Assembly: GCF_018873765.1 (NCBI RefSeq)
Contig: NW_025317398.1
Span: 1-64,000 of the forward strand
Length of the DNA: 64,000 nt
Direction of reading: 5' to 3'
DNA from: Telopea speciosissima
Lineage: Eukaryota; Streptophyta; Magnoliopsida; Proteales; Proteaceae
A model generated the notes under the pieces. That model saw nothing but the letters and a program-made list of their open reading frames with translations. It made no database searches and was not told the origin of the DNA. The position numbers and the translations under genes are program-made. Positions within the stretch are counted from its first letter, which is position 1. Every line of letters starts with the position of its first letter. Of the stretch, positions 54,138 through 64,000 are shown piece by piece.

Positions 54138-56975
54138 ATGGCTACCATTAATCCAACCTGTTAGCGCTAATTTGTTACTCAAAATTGACTGGACTTAACT
54201 ACGTTGATTGGTACCGAAGCATTAAATTGCTATTGACTGTAGAAGGTTTATTTTCTGTTCTTGATGAAGATCCTCCTCAAGAACCCCTCTAAAATGACGA
54301 ACATGAAGACCTAGAATATTACCAGGACTTTAGTGTGAGGGATTCCAAAGCCTTACTATATAACCTTGGTTCTGTCGATAAGTCAGTGGTTGATTCAATA
54401 AAAGACATAATAATGCTGGGGGTAAGATGGATAAGCTTGCTGAATTTTCAATAGATAACTTACTCATGCACGCTATGATGTGGTGAGCCAAATCCATAAT
54501 TCCAGGATGTCCCAAGGGACTCTAGTAATGGATAACGATGATGATAAATCTATTTGAAAAACTGGAATCCATAGGGACGACATTCACCCTATTATAAAAG
54601 ACCAATAAGATATTGAGCTCTCTACCATCTACTTATGCTCCCTTTCACATGTCATACAATATAAATGACAAGGAATTGAAGCTTACTGAGCTGGCTAATC
54701 TGTTGGTCAAGGTAGAGAAGACGCTAAAGAAAGACAAGCCGGAAGTCAATGCCACCAATGGCAAGCCTTCCAAAGGGAAGAAGAAAAAGGGTAAAAAGGG
54801 TAAGACCCTTAGATCCAGTGGTGGGGATACAAGCAAGCAGAAAGGAAAAGGCAAATGCTTCTATTGCAAGAAAGAGGGTCATTGGAAGAGAAACTTTCGT
54901 GCATTCTTGGCGACTGTAAAGAACAAGAAGCTAGGTGAACTAGAAACTCCTAAAAAAGGTACATATGATGTAAATGTTCTTTATGAGTCAATTCTATCTA
55001 TTAAACCAACCAATTCATGGTTGGTGGATATTCGATTTATTATTCACATTTGCAATGTGTTGCAGGGGTTTAAGGAGATAAGGAAAGAAATGAGATACAT
55101 CTATGTATGGGCACTAGAGCTGAAGCCATGACGATAGTTGTAGGGACGATAGTTTAGTTTTAAAGGATTGTTACTATATTCCCTCTTTTAAGATAAAGAT
55201 ACTTTCTGTTTCAAAATTGGTCCTGGATAAATACAGTTTTTCTTTTAATTCTAAATTAGTTATTTGTCTAAATAATTCATTTGTGGCATCTGGGTTTTTA
55301 CAAAAATAGTTTGTATTTTCTAGATAGCACTGTTAAAATGAATTTGATTTCAAATATTGATCTGAAACGTAAATCAGCTCCAGTGAATTCAACATACCTA
55401 TGACATTTAAAATTAGGTCACATTAACATAGACCGAATCAGTAGCTTAGTTAAGGATGGATCATTAGAAAGTCTAAAGGTCGAACCTTTCCCAACTTGTG
55501 AGTCATGCCTTCAAGGCAAGATGACCAAGAAATCCTTTAGTAATAATGGTACTAGAGCCACAAATCTATTAGAGATGATACACACTAACTTGTGTTGACC
55601 CATATAAATACAAGCTAGGTATGGTTTTAAGTACTTTATAATCTTTATTAACAATTACCCTAGCTATGGATATGTCTACTTCATGCGTAGAAAAATCGGT
55701 AGCCTTTGAAAAGTTTAAAGAATTCCAAGCCGAAGTCGAAAGACAGTTGGATAAACGCATTAAGTCCTTATGATTAGATCGTAGATGAGAGTGTCTATCA
55801 GATGAGTTTAAAGAGTATCTCATATCACAAGTGATTGTTAATCAGTTAACAAATCCTGGAACACCACAACAGAATGGTGTCTCCAAGCGATGCAACTAGA
55901 CTTTATTAGATATAGTTTGAACTATGCTCATCTATAGTGAGCTACCTCTTTCTTTCTGGGGCTTTGCCTTAGAAACAACGATTTACATCTTGAATAGGGT
56001 TCCAAAAAAGTTTGTGAATAAATCACCCTTTGAATTATAGAAAGGGCGAAAGCCTAACCTACAATATCGTAGGATCTGGGGTTGTATAGAACATGTGCAA
56101 AAGCAACAGACAAGCTGGGATCCAGGACTTTGAGATGCAATTTCCTAGGATACCCTAAAGGCATGATAGGTTTTTACTTCTATGACCCAGTTGACCAAAA
56201 GGTCATTTTAAGTAAACATGTTACTTTCTTTGAGGAGGAAATGTTCACCAAGGAAAATGAATTTGTAGTTATACATGATTTATTGTATGACTCAAGACTG
56301 TCACTCCCTGAAACGGACCAATCAACACACCTATTAAAAATGAAACACTTTAAGAACCTTGATACAGTGGGAGGACTATCAAACCACCCACTAGGTTTAC
56401 TCTTCTTACAAAAGAAGAGAAGACAGTGCAAGTGTTCCAAATGGTTTTAGTTGAATCAAATGATGATCCGGTAACATACTCTGAGGCACTTAAAGATATT
56501 AATGCCACTAAGTGGCTGGAGGCAATGAGCTTTGAAATCAATTCAATGTATTCCAATAAGGTCTGGACTCTAGTCGATCCACCACCTGGCGTAAAGCCCA
56601 TTGGATGCAAGTGGATCTTCAAGAGGAAGAAGGACCCTGATGGGAAGGTTGAAAGATTCAAAGCAAAGCTGGTGCCAAAATGATATCCCCAGCAAGAGGG
56701 TATAGATTAAGGATGTTGATGCCACTAAGTGGCTGGAGGCAATACATTCTGAAATTAATTCATTGTATTCCAGTAAGTTTTAGACTCTAGTTGATCCACC
56801 ACTTAGTGTAAGGCCTATTGGATGCAAGTGAATCTTCAAGAGGAAGAAGGAACCTGATGAAAAGGTTGACTGATTCAAAGTGAGGTGGGGCAAAATGATA
56901 TTGCCAAACAAGAGAGTACAGATTATTAGGAAACCTTTTCCCTAGTGGCGATGATAAAGTCCATCAGGATTATAG
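54138..56975 (+). pseudogene. gag-pol: Copia element 2 gag-pol relic
   Basis: Homologous to copia element 1, but heavily mutated and on the opposite strand. Recognisable in order: Gag start (ATG 54138, then YVDWYRSIKLLL in a shifted frame); ORF 54613-55131 with ELTELANLLV, a lysine-rich linker and the knuckle CFYCKKEGHWKRNF (last Cys changed to Phe); a protease site reading LVDIRF; pre-integrase and integrase pieces (55380-55990, for example TPQQNGVS); the YPKGMIGFYFYDP segment (56150); and the start of reverse transcriptase (GCKWIFKRKK, 56600). Many stops and frameshifts. It ends near 56975, in the reverse transcriptase. Confidence 0.8.
56496..56927 (+). repeat. Diverged tandem duplication in the copia element 2 pol region
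   Basis: Two copies 217 bp apart of the segment from gccactaagtggctggaggc to the FKRKK codons. The second copy has extra stops and about one difference in seven bases. Confidence 0.8.
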
Positions 56976-57497
56976 TACACAAACACACATCACATAATGT
57001 TTTTCACATTCAAAACTCATATCATATAATTAGAATATTCTAAGTCCAAGAATCTCCCCCTTTTTGGAGATGACAAGCCTTGATGATGTGGGAAGCATTA
57101 AGTTCTCATGAATGTGAGGTCTTTTACAATATAAGCATGTATGGGGATTGAGAAAAACATTTTCATAGTCAAAAAAATAATTACACCAATTTCAATATAC
57201 CTTAATTTACTTTAACAAAGTTTTCATCCATTGGTATAATTCATTTAAGCTTTTATACCATTATCAAAAATATTAACACACCACCTTTTGTATGCCTTAT
57301 TTTACTTTAATAAGGTTTTCATAAATTGGCATGTTCCATTAAGCACATGGAGTTTTTGCAAACTCCCCCTGAATCACAATCAGCGTAGGGTGAATCATTA
57401 GATATAATGAGTTATTAGTCATCATCACATCAACAATAATATTTATCTTGGACCTTTTGATCTCCCCCTATATCGGTAAATATGTATGCTGAGTTAT
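56976..57497 (-). other. Minus-strand copia (SIRE-like) 3-prime non-coding remains
   Basis: No coding sequence. On the minus strand there are purine-tract-like motifs: aagggggagatt (about 57048-57059), cagggggagt (about 57362) and agggggagat (about 57460). Several such tracts between pol and the 3-prime LTR are known in SIRE/Maximus-type copia elements. This fits the Gag relic on the same strand at 60690-61884, but the pol genes are absent. Confidence 0.35.
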
Positions 57498-58700
57498 TGT
57501 AGACGCTGAATTTTGTCACCCCCTGACAATGAGGATAATAGGACATAAATAGACATCGACATCTCTCTCAAAGAGGATTCTTACACTTACACCCAAGCCA
57601 TATCATTCTCACATCACTAAAAATGATTCAAAAGCCATTCTTTTCCAAATGTTGAAGGAGGGTTTTGTTCACCTTCCCCAACCATGGCGGTCTCACTAGC
57701 AGGTTAGCGGGCCTTGGGGGTTGTATGGGCCAGGCAGCCCACCTGTCGGGGGGTGTAGGAGGCAGAGCCCTCATCATCTGCTGCCCTTTTTCTTAGTTTT
57801 TGGTGTTCGAAATTCCTTTTTAAGCCTCTTCCAAACCCCCCAAACATCTTGGTTCAAAGCTCGCACTCCCATAACCCTATCTGTAACTCAAGTCACCCGA
57901 AACCCCACTTTTCACCATTCTTGACCAGATTTGAGCATGTTTTCAGCCGCTATTCTGCCCAAAGTCTAATTTGCAAAAATCCCATTTGTAGCCGTTACTT
58001 TGCCTGAAGTCCGAGCAAATAAAGCCTTATTTGCAGTTGTTACTTTGCCAGAAGTCCGAGTTGCAAAATTCCCTTTTTATAGCCGTTACTCTACTCCAAG
58101 TCCAAGTAACCCGAATCTATTTTACATAGTCATTACTCTGTCCAACAAGAGAGTGGCAAGCTGATCTTTCATCTCCACCTGAGTCGTGGGACATCGTATA
58201 TTTTGTATTTGGTACATTTTTGTTTATTTATTTTATTTCATGATAGGTATCTGTCTCTTTCTTTCTTATTATTTCTGGTATGATGTAGATCATTACAGTA
58301 GCTTGTTTTAGTGTAAATAGTAACTTTTATTTACAAAATATAATTTTTCTTTTCTTTTTTTAGTTTCAATAAAGCATTTTAGTATACCTTGCATCCATTA
58401 AAGCAACTCATATTAGTATGCTTATCAACATTGTTAGCTACAAGCATTATGATTAGCATATTTTCTTGTGTTTGATGCGTCATAAGTTAGCCTTGCATGT
58501 TGGTATAGGACACATCATTAAGGGATAACGCTTGAAATCAAGTATCTAGTAGAAAGACCGGTTTAACTGGGCAAGATGGGGTGCTAATACCTTCCGCTCA
58601 CCTCGGATGGGGCTACACCTATTGGGTCCTAGGTGGCGACTCCATTTATTTTGATATATGAAGCATGATCCCAATCCCCTCCCATCAACAGCCCTCCTTG
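57498..58700 (+). repeat. LTR-like repeat, family A/B copy B
   Basis: Begins TGTAGACGCTGAATTTTGTC and is homologous in order to 7934-9430, ending near aggtggcgactcc. It contains direct repeats of tagccgttactctg / agttgttactttgcc with agtccgag (57940-58120). Right border approximate. The ORF at 57721-57924 is not supported. Confidence 0.5.
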
Positions 58701-59408
58701 TCTCTAAGGAACCAAACAAAAATTGATTCCTCTAGATTCAGACCGCGGTACCCATAGTTATTAATCTTCATTACACATCATCATTTGCAGTTCTCCCCCT
58801 TTTGACATCTCCAAAAATAAATTTGGATTTGTCCAATGGGTTTGATTTCAAGCAAAGATTCAAATCTTTGGTCTTCCATATAGACATTCGTAAATTTTTT
58901 TCCATTTTAGTCCATAACCCTATATTGTCATAATTGGACTTACATATATATCAAAAGATATTTCCAGTAAGCACTTGAACCTTTAAGGCCATTATTGGAC
59001 TCATGTATAGAATCAAAAGTCTTTTTCAAAATTCAAGAGCCTTTATGACAATGGTTGGACTTACATATGAACCAAGACTAAAGGGCCATAAGGCCATAAT
59101 TGTTATGCAAATATTTATGTCATGACTTAGTCTATATGATTCTCCTGATTTAGACTGGAAAGATAATGCTGGTTATGCTCATGGCTTAGAATGATACTTG
59201 TTTTTTTAATATTAAAATATTAGTTAGTATCACTCACTACATTAACATCATATATTCTGTTAGTTTAAATTCACTCACAAAACATTTCATTAAATAGAGA
59301 TATAAAGCAATATTGTTGTACACACTAATTAAAAGAAACTTTACATTCAAGAATATAACCAAGCACAATCATTGAAAAGAAAACTAATATAGATAGGAAC
59401 TATTTTCA
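58701..59408. other. Intergenic or copia-derived, no gene
   Basis: Another minus-strand purine motif lies at 58793-58806 (complement of ttctcccccttttg). Repeated phrases such as ggacttacatat and ccataattg (58930-59100) give a weak internal repeat. No coding sequence. Confidence 0.4.
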
Positions 59409-59860
59409 TATGGACAGAATGTTCTTTAGCCTTTTGGCTTCCTTTATAGCTTCGAATCTGATGAAACTAGATTCCTTTTCCAAATCCTCAAGATAACTTA
59501 GTCATTATTCCAATTGATCGATCATATCCAACACCTTTTCTTTCTCAGCTGCAACTTTTTTTTACATTCTTTGTTGAGATAGTTTATTACCTCAACACAA
59601 TGAGTGTTTCCTGCTTTAATTCCCTTTTGAGCTGAGTAATGCTTATCATTCAGGCTTGTGATATGAACAACCAGATGATTAAACTATACCTTTAACTTGG
59701 TCTTATCTTGAGAAGTATCTTCCATAACTCCATATAAGGTTTTATAAGAGCTTTGAAGTTTCTCTAACCAGTGTTTCAGATTAAACAACTGATGAAATAA
59801 CAAAACTACAGTAACTGAAGAAGGGATGACTTTTCTTGTTATGTTATTGGAACTGCCTTC
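59409..59860 (-). pseudogene. Small intronless coiled-coil protein pseudogene
   Basis: Minus-strand reading from about 59860: GSSNNITRKVIPSSVTVVL, then LKHWLEKLQSSYKTLYGVME and SQDKTKLKV, a stop, then HITSLNDKHYSAQKGIK and VINYLNKECKKK. A frameshift at the eight-T run (59554-59561) follows, then LEDLEKE and FIRFEAIKEAKRLKNIL, and a terminal TGA near 59413. Length would be about 150 residues, mostly helical and charged, as in a coiled-coil protein. The start codon is lost or altered (acggaaggcagt). I do not recognise the protein. A TATA box and a CT-rich leader lie just upstream, so it looks like a decayed ordinary gene rather than transposon DNA. Confidence 0.45.
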
Positions 59861-59950
59861 CGTCTCACAAGGAAAAAATAGCAGAGAGAGTAGAAGAAGA
59901 GTAAAGGAAGAGAGTGTTGATTGTGAGAAAGAAAGAGTTAATGGCTCAGC

Positions 59951-59959
59951 TATTTATAG
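59951..59959 (-). promoter_or_regulatory. TATA box of the coiled-coil pseudogene
   Basis: On the minus strand cctataaatagctgagcc, followed by about 90 bases of CT-rich leader (ctctttctttctcac, ctcttcttctactctctct) before the coding region. This is the usual form of a plant core promoter and 5-prime leader. Confidence 0.5.
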
Positions 59960-59989
59960 GCAGATTTGATTTAAGAACATGAATATTAA

Positions 59990-60689
59990 GAAGACTTTGT
60001 CTTCAAAGAATTAAATGTTTCAAATTTTTTAGATTGATAACTCTAGAATCAAAGTAAATCAGTTAATAGTACGTTACACATTAATCCAAGTCAACAACTT
60101 AATCCATTCAAAAACAGTCTTTGTTAGGCATACAAAGCATCCTAGAAAACACATACAAGAACTTAAATGCAAGTTAGAACAACTGAGTAAAAGTTTTTGC
60201 AACAACTTAAGTGATAGCAAAGTAATTAATGCAAAAAATTTTCAATTTTGAAAACGAATAGGAGTTTATTTCAAATATAGAGACCTTCACGGACGTCTCT
60301 AATTAATAACGTAAGACCGTACATATCTAAATCATTTGACGATTATCAATCATTTTGCATACTCTAATTAACTACGGATGTCCGTAGATAGCAAATTACC
60401 AATTATCAAAACATACAACAATCACTAAGATAATCACACAATGATCAAAACACATAATGTTAAACTAAAAAGTAAATACCAAACCTTATTATCTTACACT
60501 TTATGCATGTCGTAGACACTTTCTACCACCATACCACATTCCTTATGGCATGCTTAGAATAAAAATTGATCATTTGGTGAGTAAGATGGATCCCTTTCTC
60601 CAACCTTTTTCCTTGGTGAGCTGAAACATTCTCATAGAATTTTTGAGATCCATGGTTCACATCTTCTTTCTTGTGTTTTTTATTCAGAT
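59990..60689. other. Intergenic, no gene seen
   Basis: AT-rich. Two related phrases, ttcacggacgtctctaattaat (60286) and ctctaattaactacggatgtccg (60361), form a weak inverted or direct pair. No coding sequence. Confidence 0.4.
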
Positions 60690-61884
60690 TTCACTTTGTC
60701 ATGTGCCTTTTTTCTTGTAGTTATCATGATACCTAGATTGTTCATGACTAGTATTCTGTTGTTTTTTTTTTTTGTTTGCCTTCTTCTTTTCTTTGAGACT
60801 TTTGCTTGTCATGTGGCTCCTTCTTTTAAAATTTCTTTGACTTTTATTGGGCTCAACCACACAAAATAGAACATTTTTTCTCTTTTGATACCAATTTGTA
60901 CTTGGGTCCATAGGAGTTAGTCCTTTCATAACATGTATATTTCATATTAACTTTTTTACGACATATGGAACAAATGACATGTGACGAAGAATATTCTTTA
61001 GGTTTACATTTCACATTATTACCTTTTTCGAAGGATATAGATCCCTTAACTTGTACTTTAGGATCCTTTTCACAACTTAATATCTCTACACAAAGCTCCA
61101 ATTTATCTTTAAGAGCCTTATTCTCACTTTCCAAGTTCTTAACATTATCCAATAAGACTTGGTTTTATATGAATATTCGTTCAACTTATCAACTAAACTT
61201 TCACAATAATCATAAATTTCATTATCAAAATAAATATCCATATCAACATCACTTTCATAACAAAAATTACTACATTCAATACCTACTTAAACATAAATTA
61301 CATTTGTTATTATCATCAAATTGATCAGAATGTGATTAATAGTCATTGTTCCACATGCAAACTAATGCATTTTTTTTTCCTTTTGAGGGATTTTCCTCAA
61401 TAGGCTTATTGTTTGGACAGCATCAGTAAAATGTCCAAATTTGTTACATCCATAACACTTCTGACCTTTCTTTCAAAAACCTCTCATTTTCTAAAGAATC
61501 TTACAATAACTTTTGAAAGAAGAGCATTTCATTTTGATCATGTAAGTCATCATCACTACCAGAATCAGTATGTTTAGCCTTTAGAGCAAGACTATTTTCT
61601 TTTTGGGTTTAATGGGTAGTCTCATAATTTCATGGGTTATCAATGAACCAATTAGTTTATCCAGTCAATTGGTTAAGGTCTTTGGCTTCTTGAACAGTTG
61701 TGACCTTAGGATCCCAACTCTTGAGTAGACTTCTAAGAATCTTAATGACATGGTCTTTAACAGGAATAATCTTATTAAGAGAATTCAAATAATTAACTAT
61801 ATCAATAAAACTTGTAAATATATCCTTAATGCATTCATTGTTGCTGCTAGGATCTTCCCTTCGTGGTCCGGTCTGGTCCAGCAT
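60690..61884 (-). pseudogene. gag: Degenerate copia Gag relic (UBN2-type)
   Basis: On the minus strand from 61884: a UBN2-type copia Gag segment (FTSFIDIVNYLNSL, then HVIKILRSLLKSWDPKVTTV and EAKDLNQL), then DSGSDDD and a broken zinc-knuckle region (about 61430-61480). A coiled-coil segment MDNVKNLESENKALKDKLEL (61152-61093) and SHVICSICRKKVNMKYTC (about 60960) follow, then a lysine-rich tail to 60699. Stops and frameshifts are frequent. The layout is that of the Gag and linker of SIRE/Maximus-like copia elements. The protease, integrase and polymerase that should follow at lower coordinates are absent. Confidence 0.6.
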
Positions 61885-62942
61885 AATCCTGCACAGTAAT
61901 AGAACCAGAAAACAGGGAGAGTTAGCACCTCGGTGTGTAGGAGTGTATCTTGGGGAGGTCTCTCCGATGCCTAAGTTAGATCTCAGGGTTAAACAACAAT
62001 TAACGGGGCCGGAGATGAAGTCTTTGGTTCTGGAGTCTCTCCAATATCAAAACCAATGGCTTAGTTCTCAGAATCTTACCTTCTTTTCTTCTGCTTTTGT
62101 TACATATCTCTGGCTTTGTTCCCAAAATGTCCTTCTGATCCTTGTTTCCCAAATGCCCTTCTGCTCTTTAGAATTGCGTAGTCTTCAAGGCAGGTCGGTG
62201 ATCCGATCGAAAACCGTTAACTGAATTGTCAGTATTTGTCAATGATTATGATTTTAGTAGTCCACGTGTAAAGTTTGCTTATGCATTCCTTTAGCGTGAG
62301 CTTGCAATTGGGAACCTGATCGGGTTTTAAGAGTTTCTTCCTTGACCCGGTGCCCGGTTTGGCCTTATTACACGTGTCTGATTGGCATTGGAGGTTAGAT
62401 ATGACCTATATAATAAGTTCCCCACTCCTTCGAGTCTTTATGAAGAGTCGATGGAGTAAGATAAATTTTTTTGAAAAGGTTGAAGGGGCTCGAGAATGTG
62501 ACGTGGCATATGGCATATGTATCATATAAGTTCACTACTCCGTCGAGTCGCTTTAGGGGGTCGATGTAGTTTGATATTCCTATCCTACGGTGCGAGTCAT
62601 CTATATTTGATTCTGTGGGGGATCTTCTCTTTTGTCTGTTTTCAGATTATTGGAAAGTTTTTTAACTTTATTGGCAGTGGCAGCGATATCGACGGGTTGA
62701 GTCTTTTCCATAATAAATGTTGACGCTTCTTGTTTTTGGATTTGAGAACGGTCATGATCTTGACCATACTTTGTGGTGATTTGATACCGTCGGATTTGGT
62801 GGTTGCTTTCTTTGAGAAATGTATATATGTATGTCTCTTCTTCCGTAGGTGTTTCTTCTGTTGCAAGTTACTTCTTGTGTGTTTCTTCAGTGACATTCTT
62901 TTGGAGCTTCTTTTCTTTTTGCGGGTTGTCTAGGTAGTCTTA
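61885..62942 (+). other. LTR- or leader-like region left of the transposon-protein relic
   Basis: No solid gene. It has ctgatcgggttt, a TATA-like acctatataataag (about 62403) and two stem-loop-like units around ccgtcgagtc / gtcgatgtag (62420-62570). The phrase ctccgatgcctaagttaga (61958) is common in plant LTR or leader DNA. ORFs here are unsupported. Confidence 0.35.
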
Positions 62943-63810
62943 GTGGGTTGCTCGTTGTCTGCTCTTTTTGCTGAAAGGATGGTGAGGGGGATGACTTTGG
63001 GATTTTATAGGAAGGGTGATGCATCTGTTGGTGAGGACAGTGGCTTGTCTTCTAACCGTGGTGGCTCCAATGGTTCTTCTAGCCATACGCCATCTCTTGT
63101 GTCTGGGGTGGTGAGTCAGAATCCCAAGGGTAGGAAGTTAGAGGTCCCAAAAGGGCGATCTCATAGTAAGGGTCCCAGGGATTTTTATTCGGTTCTTAAA
63201 GAGGAGGATTTGGAGAATATTTAGTCGAAGTATCGGATTCCTCCCTCTTTTAGGTTATCTTTGCTGAAAAAGAACAAAACTGCATTATCGAGGAGGCCCG
63301 GGGCTGCTATTTTCTATGAAGAAATATTCATGTCTAGTGTGCGTCTTCCCCTTCATTCTTTGTTTGTTGACGTCCTCCATCGTCATGGGATTGCTCCTGT
63401 TCAACTTTCTTCAAATGCTCAGAAGTGTATTGCCAGTTTTATTGTGGTTACTCGGCGAAGCAAGGTCGTGCACTCAATTACGATTTTTCCCCACCGTTTT
63501 ATTCTAAAATCTCAGGGGGAGGTGCTGTCATGGTATTACTTTTCCCACATTAGGAAAGATGTGAAGATGTTCAGCTCCCTAATATGGCAACTGATGGTTG
63601 GAGGAATAAGTTCTTTTGGGTAGGGGGACCTTTTGGTTTTACATGCATTGGATTGAGGGGGTCTCGATAAATCGGGTAAATAAGGTTGATGCATTGACTG
63701 AGTCTGGGGAGGTTGATATGAAGGCCATACGTGTGGCAGAGGTGGTGTTGCATGCTTCTCTGACTAATGATCATGTGTTGCTCGAGGCCGGCCTCATCAG
63801 AGGTTAGCTC
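62943..63810 (+). pseudogene. Plant putative gypsy-type transposon protein relic
   Basis: The frame from 62943 has a Ser/Gly-rich N-terminal part (SSNRGGSNGSSSHTPS), a stop TAG at 63222-63224, then KYRIPPSFRLSLL, RRPGAAIFYEE, RLPLHSLFVDVLHRHGIAPVQL and WYYFSHI. This matches the plant family usually labelled putative gypsy type transposon (Transposase_28-like), in which a Y.IP..., RPG...FYE, LPLH.F... and ...YF order is typical. After 63620 the frame shifts (KFFWVGGPFGF in another frame), then a further ORF ends ASLTNDHVLLEAGLIRG just before a gttag that could be an intron start. Function is unknown; these proteins are spread with transposons and often have a coiled-coil C-terminal half like the pseudogene at 9490-10716. 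It continues to the window edge. Confidence 0.6.
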
Positions 63811-64000
63811 TGGCTCGGTGCTTATCGTGCTTTTCTTTACAAAGTTCCTCATTTTTCTGAAAATAATCGCGTGTTGTTTTTAATAGGGCAATCTGTTGAA
63901 GGTGGCAATAGAGCGAAGTCGTCGGCCTATAGAAAAGGATAGGGAGTTCTAGTTGGTGATGGGGTTTGTAAGAGGCCCACTGTTCGAAAGTGCGAGGCTT
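63811..64000 (+). other. Downstream continuation of the transposon-protein relic
   Basis: May contain an intron and the beginning of another exon (a splice-like ttttaatagggcaatctgttg near 63878); too short to decide before the window ends. Confidence 0.3.

Larger units (their letters stand above)
39647..56975 (+). mobile_element. Copia element 2, interrupted and 3-prime truncated
   Basis: The pieces are a 5-prime LTR (39647-41617), primer site (from 41620), leader (41618-43725, with a Mutator-type element inside), then copia element 1 (43726-53104), then the rest of the leader (53105-54137) and a broken gag-pol (54138-56975). Leader and coding parts on both sides match copia element 1 in reverse orientation and in continuous order, which shows that element 1 landed in element 2. 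The reverse-transcriptase end, RNase H and the 3-prime LTR are missing. Confidence 0.75.

Noticed and set aside
1..64000. A novel defence or mobile system of bacterial type
   Set aside because: Everything readable is plant nuclear repeat DNA, two plant genes and relics; nothing supports an unknown multi-gene system.

Overview
This window is repeat-dominated nuclear DNA from a flowering plant. The evidence is spliced, TATA-driven gene remnants, Ty1/copia and Ty3/gypsy LTR retrotransposons with plant-type primer sites, RTE- and L1-type LINEs, Mutator- and hAT-type miniature elements, and two intact NDR1/HIN1-like genes. I cannot name the species; the gene and repeat content suits a woody eudicot or magnoliid. 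No bacterial operon, CRISPR array, rRNA or tRNA gene was seen.

Only two genes look intact, both single-exon and on the minus strand: an NDR1-type defence signalling membrane protein (17172-17828) and a second NHL/LEA_2 membrane protein (32902-33594). They are separated by about 15 kb of repeats and may be an old tandem family pair pushed apart by insertions. A broken LysM receptor kinase (1-1910, minus) lies at the left edge, so the locus holds three relics or members of plant immune families. A broken small coiled-coil gene with a TATA box (59409-59960, minus) and a broken three-exon gene (9490-10716, plus) are the other non-standard coding remains.

Layout, left to right. 1-1910: LysM receptor kinase pseudogene with an insertion. 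2418-6525: complete LTR element that encodes only Gag (5-bp target duplication gaagg). 7092-9430: CCA microsatellite, LINE tail, LTR of family A/B. 9490-13390: degenerate coding pieces on both strands and LTR-like DNA. 13391-16917: a roughly 1-kb tandem duplication whose second copy was hit by two LINEs. 17172-17828: NDR1-like gene. 19143-26049: two Mutator-type elements with 9-bp target duplications, a long hairpin, a recent 280-bp tandem duplication and a solo LTR. 26533-32654: LTR, LINE and MITE debris. 32902-33594: NHL gene. 34050-56975: a nest of insertions, namely a copia LTR split by an RTE LINE, itself split by a gypsy element, followed by a second copia split by a Mutator-type element and by a full-length 9.4-kb copia that carries a hAT MITE. 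56976-61884: minus-strand copia remains with an LTR of family A/B. 61885-64000: a plant putative gypsy-type transposon protein relic running off the edge.

The retroelements show gag-only, gag-protease-only and full gag-pol layouts, and most breaks in them are stop codons in otherwise open frames rather than frameshifts. All similarity statements come from reading by eye; no database search or alignment program was run.
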